64,000 nt of DNA from Emydura subglobosa (GCA_007922225.1 ML679971.1:186001-250000), one strand, 5' to 3'. Positions 1 to 13,079 are shown, numbered from the stretch's first letter. Notes: generated by a model from the letters alone, not told the origin. Translations and numbers: made by a program.

Positions 1-231
1 TATCAGAGAGAAACTGCCCCTTCTCAGCAGTGAAGACCAATTAGGGGAGACTTGCTGTCAGTTCCTTGGGCTAAACACTCCCAGACGATGATGGGGCTTT
101 CTCAAGGAGACCCCTGCATTTCACCTGAAAGGCACCCACTAGGAACTAGACCGAGAGCAGCCAATTCCCACCAAACAGCCTCCATATGATCACGTCTTTG
201 GCCTAGAATGATGTAGTGAGAGATGCACTCA

Positions 232-306
232 CAATGGGCTTGATCTGGAGCCTGCTGAAGCAGGAGCCTTTCCACTCACTGTTCTGCATTTTGATCAAGC
301 CCATTG
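232..306. repeat. Short hairpin, 14-bp perfect arms
   Basis: CAATGGGCTTGATC at 232-245 is the exact reverse complement of GATCAAGCCCATTG at 293-306, with a 47-base spacer. It is probably a decayed small palindromic repeat. Confidence 0.7.
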
Positions 307-1196
307 CCCATTTGTACTCCCCAGTCAAATCATCCTAGAACAACCTCACCTCTCAACAATCGCAGAAGTAACTTGGTCTAAAAGCAAATAGCAGAGGGGG
401 AAAAAAATAATGGAACTTGCTTTGAATTGAGCAGCCTGGCATTACTGTAAATATTTCCCAGCTCTAATCAATGTGGCCATTGGGAACTATTGCTACCATG
501 GCTGAGAAACAGACAGAACAATATACTTGCTGTCAGGAGCTCCCTGCACTTTCAGTCTTCACTTTCTCTTCCTGTGGTACATAAAGCTGTCACATCCATA
601 TTTCCTGCCAACTGCTACAGCCTGAAGGTGGTGAGTACTATGCATTCAGATAACCTAGAGATAGATTCTGATCTCAGCTAAACCTGTGCAAATCCAGACT
701 TCACTTGAGTTATTCTGGATTTATACTCACGTAGCTGAGATCAGAATCAGTTTCTGTTCTTGCACTGTCTGCATAGTAGCGTATGAGAAAATAGATTCAA
801 TGAATTTACACCAGGGATGAATTTTGCCCAAGGTGTAATGGGTGGCAATAAAAGACGCAATGATATTTTGATCATCTCAGCTCCAGTTGTCAGACACGCT
901 GAGCACCCACACCTCTCACAAACAGAAGCTGCAGCAGCCCAGAACTTCTGTAAAATCAGGTCCCAGCTGCCTCATACTGGGCATTCAAAAATCAAAGCAC
1001 CAACATTAGAGGACACCATTGGGAATATGCTTCTTAACCTCTCCATGTGAATCTACAAAATGGGGATAAGAATACCTACCAGCTTTACTGGTACATCCGT
1101 GCAGTGTGGTTTGAAATCCTTGGACGGAAGGTGCTCAAAGTGCTATTACTACACAAAACATGAAATAGGTATGATTTATTTCTCCCCAAAGGATGC

Positions 1197-1256
1197 AATC
1201 CTGGCCCCACTGAAGTCAGTGGGAGTTTTGCCACTGATTTCATTGGGGCCAGGATT
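1197..1256. repeat. Hairpin repeat with 25-bp arms
   Basis: The arms at 1197-1221 and 1232-1256 pair with about two mismatches around a 10-base loop. The arms carry the motif CCCACTGAAGTCAGTGGGAG, itself palindromic. Similar pieces (CCCATTGAAGTCA, near 21750) recur in the window, so this looks like an old interspersed foldback repeat. Confidence 0.65.
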
Positions 1257-2309
1257 TCACCCAAACTCTATTAGATCTCTGTCAGTCAAAGAGTACATTA
1301 CAAAACGCTCACCCAAGTCCGGGACTGAATGCGTCAGGATATTAGAACTCGGTTGTGGAACTTTTCACTCTAGGTCACTCCTTTGAACCCAGACTAGGCA
1401 GAGACCAAAACTTATTCCCACCTGGAGTTATTGCTTCTTCATAGTGAGTTGGGGGTTGCAATCTAGTTTCCCCTAGACAGCAAACGACTCCACAACTGGG
1501 TCTCTCGGATGAGAGGGGAAGGATTAAATAGGTACATTTCATAGCCCTAAAACTCACTTGGGCCAAACTTCTCTAATGTGGGTGTAGTCAGGCACCTATA
1601 TTCATGTGCTTGGATTTCCAGAATCACTGGGCCCCCACAAATCCTACCAAAGTCAACAGGAGCTGTAGATGCTCAGCAGTTCTGAAAATCAGGCTGCTTT
1701 TACTTAGGGGCCTAAATTATGGATTTAGATGCCTAATCTTAAGCACCCCTGTTGGAACATTTTGGCCTGGAGGTTTCAAAAGGAAAGGTGTGTTAACTAG
1801 GTGCAAAGTTCCTCATCTCTGACTTTCTGAATCTCCGGCTGCTGCTATAGCACATTGCACTCAGCCTGAAGTGTGTGGAACTGGGACGGGGACTACAGAA
1901 TCCTATGGCAACTCCCACGTCCTTTGCATCCTCTTAGGTTTGCTCTTTAGGAGGCATAGCTGCTGTTCCGTGTCCAGCCCCTTGGCTGTGAGTTCAAACA
2001 GCACATAGGGTATGGGGTGGAAACCTTTAAACCCTGAAAACATAGCTCAGTGAGACAGAACAATACAGGGAGGCTCTCGCAGATGGCAAAAGGGAAGAAG
2101 GTTCTTGCACCAGTAGTGAGGAGAGTGTGACATGAGGAAGTGGGTGGCGGGAGCAGGAAGTGACAGAAAGAGTTCAAGAGGAAAGACTGGAGCAAGTTTG
2201 AGGAGGGCTATAAATAAAAAAAATGGGCCTAATCCTGCCCTCAGACAGACATGTACAGCTCAAAAGGGAACGGAATACAGGGAGCTGAAGGCAGGATTTG
2301 TCCCCATAC

Positions 2310-2590
2310 GTATTAATCCAAGATCACAGAACAAGGAGCAATGGTCTCAAATTGCAGGGGGGGGAGGTCTAGGTTGGATATTAGGAAAAAGTTTTTCAGT
2401 AGGAGGGTGGTGAAGCACTGGAATGGGTTACCTAGGGAGGTGGTGGAATCTCCATCCTTAGAGGTTTTTAAACTGCAGCTTGACAAAGCCCTTGTTGGCA
2501 TGATTTAGCTGAGGTTACTCCTGCTTTGAGCAGGGGGTTGGACTAGATGACCTCCTGAGGTCCCTTCCAATTCTAATCTTCTATGATTCA
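2310..2590 (+). mobile_element. CR1 LINE 3' end
   Basis: Matches the CR1 ORF2 end and 3' UTR: a GGTTGGATATTAGGAAAAAG stretch, a region encoding FKLQLDKAL, and the terminal GGACTAGATGACCTCCTGAGG block ending in TTCTATGATTC. 5' truncated, as usual for CR1. Confidence 0.9.
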
Positions 2591-2599
2591 AGAATTGGC

Positions 2600-5500
2600 A
2601 TCTCACAATTTACAAAGATTAGCCATCAGAAATGACAAGCAAGAGCAGGAATCACCATTTAAATCCCAGGAGAGTCACAGGAACATCAGGGCTCCCTGTT
2701 TTCTTGCCTGGAGGCAGGCTCAGCTAGCAGCCAGCTCAGCTGTGCGGAGTCATAGTGCCTCTTGACACCAATGCTGCATTGTCTCCAGCAGATGGGAGTT
2801 GTTTATCTGGTACAATGAACAGAGTGCTAGGGCCTTTGATGACAGAGAGCTATGACAAAGCTGTGCAAGAGCATGGCCAGACAAAAACATCAACGATGGT
2901 GGCGCTCCAGCAAAGGGAAAGGCGGTTTGCAAAGTCCTGCCAGGAGGAGATGTGCTGGAGGATTCTTCGTGGGTTCTTTCAGTGCCTGGGGGACATTCAT
3001 GGTTGTGAGCCAGGAACTGAGGTCTAGTCTTGGCTGCTGGCTCTGCTTTCTGTGCCCTAGGGAAAGTCACTATGTCACACACAGTTTTAACCCTAGATAC
3101 CGTAAGTTAGACATCTAAATATGTGGTTCAATTTGCAGAGAGACTGAGCACCCAAAGCAACTCCTAACTTGCTCAGCACCTCTGAAATTCAGGCCATAGA
3201 TTTAGGTGTCCTCATATGGATTTAGATGCCCTACTTTAGGCCTCTACATTTGAAAAATTTGGCCAGAATTTCTCTGTGCGTCACTGGTCATTAAGACGCT
3301 TTAGCTCATTTGTACAGTAGGGGGCGTAGTCCTAACCAAATTCCAAATACAGTTACTTTCTGCTTTCCAAAAGTCCTCTTGCAGTTTCAAGTGAAAAGAG
3401 GATCCTTCTCCACCTCCTGTCTCACATTATTGTGCAGTGTTACTGCACTCCCCAGAGGTGGCTGCATTTCAGTGGCGATGTACATGGACAGTCTGAAAAG
3501 TGGCATGCCCCCGGACAATGCCACGCACCTTCAGCATCAACCAATGGCTGGGCTGAGCATACGTTTGAAATGAAGCAGGCCAAGATCCCTTATGGGCACA
3601 CATTCCACCAGGTGTAAGCAACGCTAGAGTGCAGGCTCAGCACTATTAACTGTTGCTTTGGCAGAGGTGAGTCATGGGAATCGGTAAGAAGCATGAAAAG
3701 TAACAGATATGCTTCAGAGCAACCACAGCTGGGAATTACCCTCCTAGCCCTGGGAGCTTATCGGAACATTTTAGAAGGCAGCTCCTGATTCTTTGGACAC
3801 TCTCCCCCTGTCCATTTCCTCACTGTTGACAGGGTAATCTTCTTCCAGACTCAATACAGGACCAATAGCCCAGTACGGTGCTAGGGGGCGCTATGCTGCC
3901 AGAGGAGTGCAGGTTTTGTAGATGCAGCATCAGGAATCCGTCCAGCAAACCCTTCCTCACACAGGTGATCCATGGACTTTGAGGAGACGACTCATGTGAG
4001 CAAGGCAAGGCCTACTTACACAAGAGTTTGCTGGATCAGGCCCTCAGGGAGGTCACTTGATGACAGCTGAAAAAGTGCTCCAAGGGCTGCTACCCAGACC
4101 AGGGGGATTTACAAGTGCCCTGCACTGCACCGACTGTGTTGCCAACTGCATTACATTTACATTCTGGGTATGGATTTTGCAATCAGGTGACTCTCTGCAG
4201 CATGCCAAACAAACCAAACAAAACAGTGAGACCACTGTGAGAAAGCAACAAGATCTCCCACTGCACGTCCTGCTGCACGGATTAGTTTTGCTATAAACAT
4301 GTCATCTCCACAAAGACAAATGCACAGAACTACTTCGAAGGCTATCATCCGGGTGCCACAGTCATTAGAAAAAAATGTACACAACTTCATGCTCATCATT
4401 AGCAATGCCCCTGAACTCGCCAACAGCGAGTGTGATTGCCGACCCTTCAGGATTACCCTGGAGTCTTTAATTAAAGATCATGTCATGTAATGAAACCTCC
4501 AAGAATACATCCAAACAAAACTGGCAACCCCCAGTCCTAACGTAATTGCCCTAGAGTTATGGATCTTTTCCATATCAGGTCTCACTTACATATTGGTAAC
4601 TCCATCCTACACCCTCCTCCAGTCTAGCCAGGATCCCCTTCCCATTTAGCAATATGAGAAGAACAAAGTGATCACAACCCTCTGACACCTGTTTGCGACC
4701 CTCCAGAGAGTCATAGCTCCAGGCAGAGAACCCCTGGCTTAGGGACTCTACAAGGGAAGTTATAACTCTTGAGGATTTATGAAGCAATCATGAGTATCAA
4801 AATGAAAAGGCCAATAAAGGTTGCTGGGAGAGGATTCCTGATGCAGCTATAGCTAAACCTTGTAAATAATGCAGAATCATCCAGTTATGCACATAGCTGC
4901 TTGTGCAACCACATACATGATCCTATCATTGTTATCCTCATCCTCCCTAACTTTCTCCCTTCTGTTGTTTGTTCTGCTCACTTGTTGCACGTTGCAATCA
5001 GACTGTAAATGCTTCAAGACAGGGCCCATATATCTGTGTTTGCCCAGCACCTAATGCAAAGTCGTTGGGCACAGCCTCAATGTAAACATCAAATATTAAG
5101 TAATAATAAATGATGCATCAGATATTTTTAGAGTCTGAACATTCCTGCAAACACACGGGCTTGGTGGGAAACACCCTTAGCAGCAAACACGAATAAATAA
5201 GAATGTTTTTGTGGTTTGGCTTGATTTTTCTTTCTGTTTCTAGGAATTGTTAGACAACAGCCAGATAAATTCACACTGTCCCCTAACAGTAAAGGAGGAA
5301 CACAACTTATTTATATAATCCACTGTTACATTTCTATCCCATATACAAAGGGCAACCATATATTTTCAGCCTGAACATTTTTTTATACTAGATTTAGATA
5401 GGAATCAAACAAAAAGTAACAAAAGTGAGGTCTCCAGGACAAGGCGCAGCACGCGTGCCTTGTCTGTAACATACTGCACTGAACGGCAGCTGCCCTCTAG

Positions 5501-5850
5501 ACAGGCAAACTTGTTAGAAATTAAATGGGGCAGTACACATCATAAAAAGTAATAGCAGTTATAGAGCTACATACAACACATCTACCTTTTATTGTATTTT
5601 TCATAATTGTACAGTACTGGCATGGACGCTGGAACAATTTTTATAGTGAGGGTGTTGAGAGCTACTGAACCAAACTGTAAACCTTGTATATGATGGAAAC
5701 CACTTCAAGCCAAGGTGCAACAGCACCCCTAGTTCCAGCACCTATGAATACTGGTAAGCAGCCTTTTTTTCCATGCCAGCAATAATTGAAAGAGCACAAA
5801 ATAAGCAACCATATTTACAACTAATATTTTGAACACCTCGAGTTCTTTTC
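2600..5850. other. Intergenic DNA, no gene seen
   Basis: Only short unrelated open frames occur here. A stretch at about 4990-5110 (TGTAAATGCTTC, then CCCAGCACCTAATG, then AATAATAAATG) matches an interspersed repeat seen several times in the window. Confidence 0.5.
4990..5110 (+). repeat. Interspersed repeat, 'CCTAGCAC' family
   Basis: The order is ACTGTAAA, CAGGGCC, GTTTGCCCAGCACCTAATG, then a TAATAATAAATG tail. The same order recurs near 12200, 18945 and 47385 (+ strand) and, in reverse, near 60230 and 63160. It looks like an abundant SINE-like family ending in an AATAAT tail. I cannot name it with certainty. Confidence 0.6.
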
Positions 5851-5859
5851 AGCAAAGTA

Positions 5860-6010
5860 CTTCACAAAGGTTGGTGAGGGTTAGTCTCCATTTACAGATG
5901 GGTAAACTGAGACACAGAGAAGTTAAGTGAGCTGCCCAAGTTATTTTACCAGACAGTGGCAGAGATAGAAATAGACCTTAGGTCTCCTTCTGACAATCCA
6001 TTAGATCAGC
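5860..6010 (-). mobile_element. MIR-like SINE fragment
   Basis: Shows the conserved core of MIR in reverse: CATTTACAGATGGGTAAACTGAG, then AAGTTAAGTGAGCTGCCCAAG and a GGTCTCCTTCTGACAATCC part. Boundaries are approximate. Confidence 0.75.
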
Positions 6011-6019
6011 AATACAAAT

Positions 6020-7240
6020 CATAGTTGCCCCCGTTCAGAAGTGGAGTGCAGGAGGGTTTGTCGGATTGCCATTTAACTCAAGTACATATTAAATCTTAAC
6101 CAGTCAAGGTAGAAGAAGTGCAGTCTGTGATTTGTAAACTCAGGCTGTATCTTCATTGCAGAGATAAGTCAAGTTATCTACCCTTGAGTTAACTTCTCTT
6201 GAGTGAGCCTAACAGAAGTGATCTCTGGAACCTTCTCTAGACAAAATGTACTCAGAGCCAAGCAGCAGGAGGAAGTGGTCTGTCTGCAGGATGAAATCAA
6301 CAATGAACCACTCATAAAATCACAGAAATCAGAAATGGCGGAGGGTTTTTATTTCAGGTATCAAGCGCCCTAAAGTGTGTTTATATACTACATGCAATTG
6401 AGTGTGTGTGTGTATAAATAAATACACATGGAGCTAAGATTCTGCTTTCAGTCCCACTGGAGTAAGCCTCAAAGGAGTTACTGTGTGACTGAGAGCAAAA
6501 TTTGGCCATGAGGTTTTAAGCAGTGATGAAGGTGGGGCTAGGAGGCAGGGGACACAGATCCAGAAAAAAAAAAAATGAGCTGAGTTACTGACAGACCCCC
6601 TATACACTTCTTCTAGACCACTCTAAGTGCTAGTTGTAAGAAATAGACCTTTAAATTATTAAGTACCAAGGCAGAGAAACTGGCAAAAGGAAAAGCAGAT
6701 TTGGGGTTTCTTTCCCTTAAGTGCAGGGTTCTCATTTTCCAAATATTAGTGAAATATACTAGCAACAGAGGGCCTGAGCCAAAGGTCATAGAAGTCAATA
6801 GAAAGACTCTCCTTGTTGGATCTCAGTGAGCTTTGGATCAGGCCCACAGCTAATATACACCCTGCAAGTGTGTGTGAGGGAAAACAACACATCCCAGAAA
6901 AGAAACAAACAAAAGAGTGCATCCTTAGACAGGCAGATCAGAAATATGCCCCACTGATGTACTAATCTTGGGCCAAAACCTCAAGTCCTTATGCAGTTGT
7001 TAATCAAGGGCTTTGCTTGAGCAAGGGCGGCTGGTTTTGGCCCAGGGCCCTGAAAGCTTCCCAGGCTTATGCCCTAACCACTGGACCATGTTCCTTTCCC
7101 ACCACTAGGATCACCACTGTGTGGCCTGCTGTACCTGCACGGCTATCTCTGTTGGTGCATAAAAGGGGAGATGCCCATCTCTGGGGTACACAGAGGCACC
7201 TATACAACAGGTGTTCAGCCTAGCCCCCCAGCTGAGAAGG
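6020..7240. other. Intergenic DNA, no gene seen
   Basis: AT-moderate sequence with a short TG run near 6400 and an A12 tract near 6565. No coding or RNA feature recognised. Confidence 0.5.
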
Positions 7241-7249
7241 GGGAAGTAC

Positions 7250-7900
7250 AGTGGTAGCTATCTCTCCATGTGGACACAGAAGGGGTGTTCATCTGGGGCT
7301 GGGGGGGCGGACAGTGGTGCCATCCATTTGTGCGCCACTCAGGGGGTGCCCATATCTGGGGGTGGGGGGGCGCACGGGACTTTCCCACGGCTGCCCCGGG
7401 AGAGGAGGTGTCTCTGCAGACTCACCGCGCCCCGAGCAGCAGCAGCAGCTCCCGAGTCTCTGCGATCCTGGAGCGCGGCAGAGCCTGGCAGCGGCAGCCA
7501 CCGCCCTAGGCTGCCCGCGATGGAGCCGCTGGCCGGCTGCGCATCTCTGCCGCCCGGGGCTGCCTGAAGGGCCGGACGGGCGGCTGGGGCGGAGCCCGGG
7601 GCTGGCGGGGAGCCCTGCCCCGCGCATGGCCCTGCCCACGGCGGCCGCCCGCCTCCGCCTCCGCACCCGCTCCAGTGACTGTCCCGGCCGCTACCGGGCA
7701 GCGCCTAGTCCCGGCCCGAGGCGGCCTCGCTCGGCATCCGGATGATCGGGCCCGGCGGGATCCTCGCAGCGCGGGGCTGGCTCCGCGTCCAGCCCGGGCT
7801 GGGACCCGGCTCTGCACCGGGACGGGACGGGACGGGACGGGAGCCACCCGCACAGCCGTAAACACCGCCCCAGCGAGCCCCTCCCCCACCGCCTGGTGCA
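7250..7900. promoter_or_regulatory. CpG island, possible promoter of a neighbouring gene
   Basis: Strongly GC- and CpG-rich, including GCGGCCGCCC near 7640 and a short GACGG tandem run (GGGACGGGACGGGACGGG) near 7825. Open frames run through it on both strands, as expected from base composition, and none resembles a known protein. It may be a CpG-island promoter or 5' non-coding exon. From vertebrate synteny around MCM3 (known from mammals), a divergent PAQR8 promoter is conceivable, but no PAQR8 coding sequence is in the window. Confidence 0.5.
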
Positions 7901-9420
7901 CACCGACCCCCACCGCCTCCATGGGCCCCTCCCCCATCTCCTGGTACACACCGCCCCCAGTGAGCCCCTCCCCCACAGCCTGGTACACATCGCCCCCCAC
8001 CGCCCCCAGTGAACCCCCCACCACCAGATACACACCGACCCCCTCCAGTGAGTCCCCACTGCCTGGTACACATCGACCCTGCCCCAAACCAACTCCCCCA
8101 CACTGCCTGGTACACATTGACCCCCACAGTGAGACCCCCCCCAACTGCCTGGTACACACTGAGCCCCACACCCACACTGGCCCCCCAGTGAGACCCCGCC
8201 TACTGCTTTGTGCACACTGATTCCCCGTGCACTAATCTTCTCCCACTGCCTGCTACACACACTGCCCCCCCATAAACACACCCGTGGTACACACACTGCC
8301 CCCCCCATAAACACACCCGTGGTACACACACCGCCCCCCTCCCCATAAACACACTCGTGGTACACACACTGACACTCCCCGCCCCAAACACACCCTGGTA
8401 CACACACTGTCCTGCCCACAAACACACCCTGGTACACACACTGCCCCCCCCACCCTGGTACACATACTGCTCCCCCACACCCTTGTACACACACTGCCCC
8501 ACATATACACACTGACATCCCATACACAGTGACCTCCCCACACCCTCTGGTACACACAGTGACCTCCCACCCCCTGGTATAAACACAGTCCAATCCCCCC
8601 ACATCCCTAGTATACACACTGACACCGCCACCACCCCCAACACCGCATGGTACACACACAGTACCATCCCCCACACAGTGACCCCTCCTCAACTCGTGGT
8701 ACACACACACTGACCACACCCCCCCCCCAATACCCCCCACACCTGGTGCACACATCGCCTGATCCCTGTCCCCACCCCGGTACACACACACAGGCCCCCT
8801 CCATAACCACTGGTAGATACACAGTGACCCCTCCACACACCCAACCCAATACATGCATTGCCTGATGATTCCCCCACCCGAAGAGTGATCCCTCAACACC
8901 CGTGATCCCTCTCCACACACACACTGACCGCTCCACACTCCCTGGTACACACACAGCCTGACCTCTGCACAATAACCCCTCCGCACACCCTGGTACGCAA
9001 CCCAATGTGACACACAATCCAATTCTGACACACACACTATTCTCCCCTCATACACACAAACATATATTACCCTCCCCAAACACACACTCTGACACAAATG
9101 CGCATAAACACACAATTTTGACCCTCCCCCCATTTTGTGACAGACAGGAATTACATTCATATATACACTTTAAAACACACACAATCACACACATTCACAC
9201 TCTGACACTGTCACATAAACACACACAATGTAACATACTGACACAAAGTACAATCACATGCATACATCCACAGTGTTCCACAGAGGCACGCACACAAAAA
9301 TCACATACACAATTTAATACACTGACACAATCACATTCACCTGCACCCACACAGTCACATGCATGCATGCACACACTGAAACAGACACCCCCACGCCTAC
9401 TTTAAACTGTGGTTCCTCTA
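7860..9420. repeat. CA/CCCC-rich minisatellite
   Basis: About 1.5 kb of degenerate tandem units built on GGTACACACACTGCCCCCC, T-poor on the + strand. The units are clearest between 7890 and 8720 and decay into (CA)-rich DNA to 9400. Long antisense open frames, Val/Cys/Gly-rich, are a side effect of the repeat and not genes. Confidence 0.9.
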
Positions 9421-9919
9421 TTTTGTCACAATATAATACTCTATAAACCTTTATCCCTTCTCCCTTCCCTCCTTTACTAATCTAAATTATTATCTATTAC
9501 CGACAAAAATCAGCAATCCTCAGCTCTAGACACCAGCAGAAAGCCTATTTGCATCCCCTATACAAAGGTTTGATTTCTTTTAGATGATTACATTTTCGGT
9601 AATATTTCCAGATCTGCGTGTTGTTTTCTGGCAAGGTATTAAAAAAATGACTTTGAAACAACAGTTTCTGGATAGGAAGAACCCACAAGATCCTTGTCCT
9701 TATTTTATGAGATGGAATCTCTGACTCACACCATATTGCCAAATCACGATGGCATTTCTGTGTTGTGCTATGGTTGATTACAGCCTCAAATCATGGTGTT
9801 CTGGCCCTGCACGCAGCTCAGGGTACTCACATAGGAGGCTTTAACATCCTGCATGGTAATTTTATGAGACATGGAATAGACCTGTAAAAAATCAGGCATC
9901 TCCTGTGAATTTTGAGGTC

Positions 9920-10125
9920 ACAGAATCATAGAATATTAGAGTTGGAAGGGACCTCAGGAGGTCATCTAGTCCAACCCCCTGCTCAAAGCAGGACTAACCT
10001 CAGCTATATCATCCCAGCCAGGGCTTTGTCAAGCCTCATCTTAAAAACCTCTAAAGATGGAGATTCTACCACCTCCCTAGGTAACCCATTCCAGGTGGCC
10101 GATAGCAATCCAGAAAAACGTCTTG
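9920..10125 (-). mobile_element. CR1 LINE 3' end
   Basis: The reverse of the CR1 tail: AGAATCATAGAATATTAGAG, AGGGACCTCAGGAGGTCATC, CCCCCTGCTCAAAGCAGGAC, then the end of ORF2. 5' truncated near 10125. Confidence 0.92.
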
Positions 10126-10129
10126 TTCC

Positions 10130-11400
10130 TCTGCAGCCATTCAGACACTCAGGCTCCTGTCCTGCAACTATTTGCATGAAGATGGACTGCTGTCCCTGCA
10201 TTGATTTCAGTGGGGCTTCTGCTGGGAGTGACTGTCCTACCAAAATCAGTGTAAGTCCAAGCAGGTACTTCAGTCCCCCTGTGTGCAAGAAGCTGCAGGA
10301 TAAGGGGCTATGGCTGTATTGATGTTAGATTTTTTTCCCATTAAAATTTCCCACTGTTGATGCCTCCAGTACAGCTCCACCAGTGGTGCTGTGAGTAGGT
10401 GCCCCAGTGTAGACAAGATGCCAGCAGCTGCTGCCATTTTAATCTGTTTAATCTGAAATCTGTTCAGCTCAGGTCTAGTCTTGCAACCTATAAGAATTTT
10501 GGATCCTGATTGATTTTCTTTGCTTACCCTGGGCCAAATTCTGCCCTGCCCAACCCCAGGGATTTTGATGGGGGTGCATGGGAAGGAAGATTCTTCTGTT
10601 TTAAAAGGGGAACTGGCTCGCAACTGCTTTGGTGTAAATACAGTAGATTGGGAAATTAACTAGTTTCACAGCTGTTTCGGTATTAAGCCCCTTTCTGCAT
10701 CCTCCACTGAGCTGTTGTTTTGTAATTTCCGACACGAGGAGAGTTTATTATATCAAATAACCCTATGTTACCAAGCGCGACTCTACTCACAGGTGACTGG
10801 TTTCTTTTCTCTTGAGTGGTTAGAGCACTGTCACATGCTGGAGAGGAGTAACCTAATATTCAAAGCCCCCAGAAGCGTGACCCTGAGAGACGCTTCGTGC
10901 CCTCATCTCCCATTGGAGTTGAGTGCTCTGCACCTCACTGAGTCAGACCCAAAGTTTGGAAGGCAAACATTTTTTTTGCCCCCCCGGGTTCAAATCCATT
11001 CATCTTTCCAAGGAAGATAATAAATCTGAGTTCCACTCAGTGCCCTGTGTGTGTCTTCATAATGAGTTCCTGTTTGATCTCTGCGCGGACAAACAGTGGA
11101 GCTATGCCCTGACGTCCTCAGCCAAAACTTTCCCTCCCGCTCTCTTGTTCTTTGTTCTGTAGGCTGGTCTCCTCCCCAGAAGTGGGCCCTTGTATAGTTA
11201 ATTATCTTTTTTGAGAAAGGAGACGCTGTATGAATGCCAGGTGTTACTTGGTAACGTAAATTGTGCTACAGCCAGCATTTGTTCTTTCTACACTGATGCC
11301 ATGTCACACACAGGGCCATAAAATGCCCTCAATAGACATTGCCGCCCCATAGATATCCGTGAAATTTCCCATGTGGCTTAAGAGCAGCATAGAGCTTGTA
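10130..11400. other. Intergenic DNA, no gene seen
   Basis: Unique-looking sequence with no exon-like or RNA feature that I can support. Confidence 0.5.
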
Positions 11401-11404
11401 AAGT

Positions 11405-11580
11405 GCAGGCCTAAATGTGAACATGAAACAAAATACAGTACGCATTCTGAATCCTTTTCCCAGACCTGAAAAAAATCTCTGTGTAAGCACAAAAACTTGT
11501 CTTTCTCACCAACAGAAGTTGGTCCAGTAAAAGATATTACCTCACCCACCTTGTCTCTCTAATATCCTGGGACCAACGGA
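11405..11580 (-). repeat. Interspersed repeat shared with 22.24-22.49 kb
   Basis: Contains AAAGATATTACCTCACCCAC and TTGTCTCTCTAATATCCT. Both recur near 22445-22490. The reverse complement of its left part matches the CAAGCTTTCGAGCTACAC segment near 22280. Probably an old transposon-derived family; class unknown. Confidence 0.55.
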
Positions 11581-11959
11581 GCTACAAAAGCACTGCAAAC
11601 AAAATTCAGTAGGCATCTGTATTCTGATTGCTAAACTACCGTGTTTCAGTCTCATAACTATTCACCCTTCTTAACCCCTCATGCCTGGCTGCTTGCAGGG
11701 ATCCTGGCCGCTCCAGTCCCACTAGATCAATCCTACTGCATGTGCATTAGGTTTGGATCACAACCATAGACTCCACAATGGCATCCAGGAGCCAGTTGGG
11801 ACTGCACAGACATGCAATTGAGTAGGGGGAAACTGAGGCTGAAAAATCAGGGGGAAAAAATCCTAAAAAGAAGGTCTATTAGATTGTTAGGAAAATGGCG
11901 GAACTCCCCATGGCTGAGTCATTAGGCCACAGGACTGCACTATCCGGACCACAGCACAT

Positions 11960-12035
11960 GGACAGAGCTCCAGAAGCAATGGTTGTGGACTAGGTGACCT
12001 AATTTGTCTTTTCCAGCTCTGATTTCTATGGTTGT
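11960..12035 (+). mobile_element. CR1-like 3' end fragment
   Basis: A short match to the CR1 3' end, GGACTAGGTGACCTAATTTG then CCAGCTCTGATTTCTATGG. Diverged. Confidence 0.5.
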
Positions 12036-12199
12036 ATGGTGTTTTATTTATAACAATTTCTCTTACAACCCTAATTACTGTTACGTATCACTGCCAAGGT
12101 GCTAAAATCAAGGCACTTTTTAAAAAATGCAATGAAATAACCTTTTGTACAATTTTAATCTCTATTGTTTCCCCCTCTTCCAGCCAATGAATGGTTTGT

Positions 12200-12290
12200 T
12201 TATGTAGCGTTGATGCCTAGTGCAATGGGATCCTGGTCCATGCTTAGGGCTGCTAGGTGCTATGGTAATACAAAAAAAAAAATAATAATA
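12200..12290 (+). repeat. Interspersed repeat, 'CCTAGCAC' family
   Basis: GATGCCTAGTGCAATGGGATCCTGGTCCATG, given here only as a location, is followed by GGGCTGCTAGGTGCTATGG and an A-rich AATAATAATA tail. It is the clearest + copy of the family also seen near 4990, 18945 and 47385. Confidence 0.65.
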
Positions 12291-12299
12291 GTAAGAGCA

Positions 12300-13070
12300 C
12301 TGAAGAGTTTACTCTGGGAGAGCAGGGGAGCTGTATATAAATCATTGTATGCAAAAATATGAAGAAGAAAATATGATCTCATTGTGAGCCTACCGACGTT
12401 GCAAACATCCCTCTGAAGGCTTCAGCTCATCTTCCTAAGCACCCATGTGTCTGGCTGGCGGGAAGCTGCCAGCATTCTATGAATTAACAGCAGGTTGCAA
12501 TTATGACCCACTACCATGACATGGCTTTAGCCTGCTTGACACAACTGGGTAAGAATTCAGAGCCTGTGGTGAAGGGGACCAGCCAGACTGATCTCTCTGA
12601 CTGGCTGTCAGTAATATTATAACTATTGCAATAATACTTGCTAAATGGCCATCATAGACCACTGAAGACAATGGAAAGAGTTGAAGGCTGGACATGCCTG
12701 CTAGGAGCACGAAGGAATAAGCAAGATCCTTGTGTGTTTCCCTTCAAGGATATATAGTCTCTGGATGGAACTTACTTTTCCTTTCCTCGCAAGAGGGAGT
12801 GCAGCCTGGTGGCCAGGATGACGTGTCTCCTATGCTTATCTGCAATGCAGGTCCAGGCTGACAGCCCCTAGTGCTTTAAAAATAGTTGTGTAGACAGCAC
12901 TTTGAAGTTGTAGCATGGGCTAGAGCTCGGGCTCTGAAGCCCACCCTCCATCCTAGGTATCAGAGCCCCCACTGCAACATCTATGCAGCTATTTTTTTAG
13001 CGAGGTAGCATGAGCCTCGCGCACTCAAGTCTGTCAACCCTGGCTGGGAGGCTCACTGCTGTAGAGTGGT
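12300..13070. other. Intergenic DNA, no gene seen
   Basis: No recognisable coding, RNA or repeat structure beyond short simple runs. Confidence 0.5.
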
Positions 13071-13079
13071 ATGAACAAC

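Larger units (their letters stand above)
1..2300. other. Intergenic DNA with two hairpin repeats
   Basis: No exon or recognisable ORF. The visible structure is two short inverted repeats (232-306 and 1197-1256), listed separately. Confidence 0.6.

Noticed and set aside
7500..9160. Very long antisense open frame (489 codons) and neighbours through the CA-rich minisatellite
   Set aside because: The Val/Cys/Gly/Tyr-rich translation follows the tandem unit and has no domain. Stops are simply rare in this composition.
7860..9420. CRISPR-like array
   Set aside because: The repeat units are degenerate and contiguous, without unique spacers, in a eukaryotic genome.
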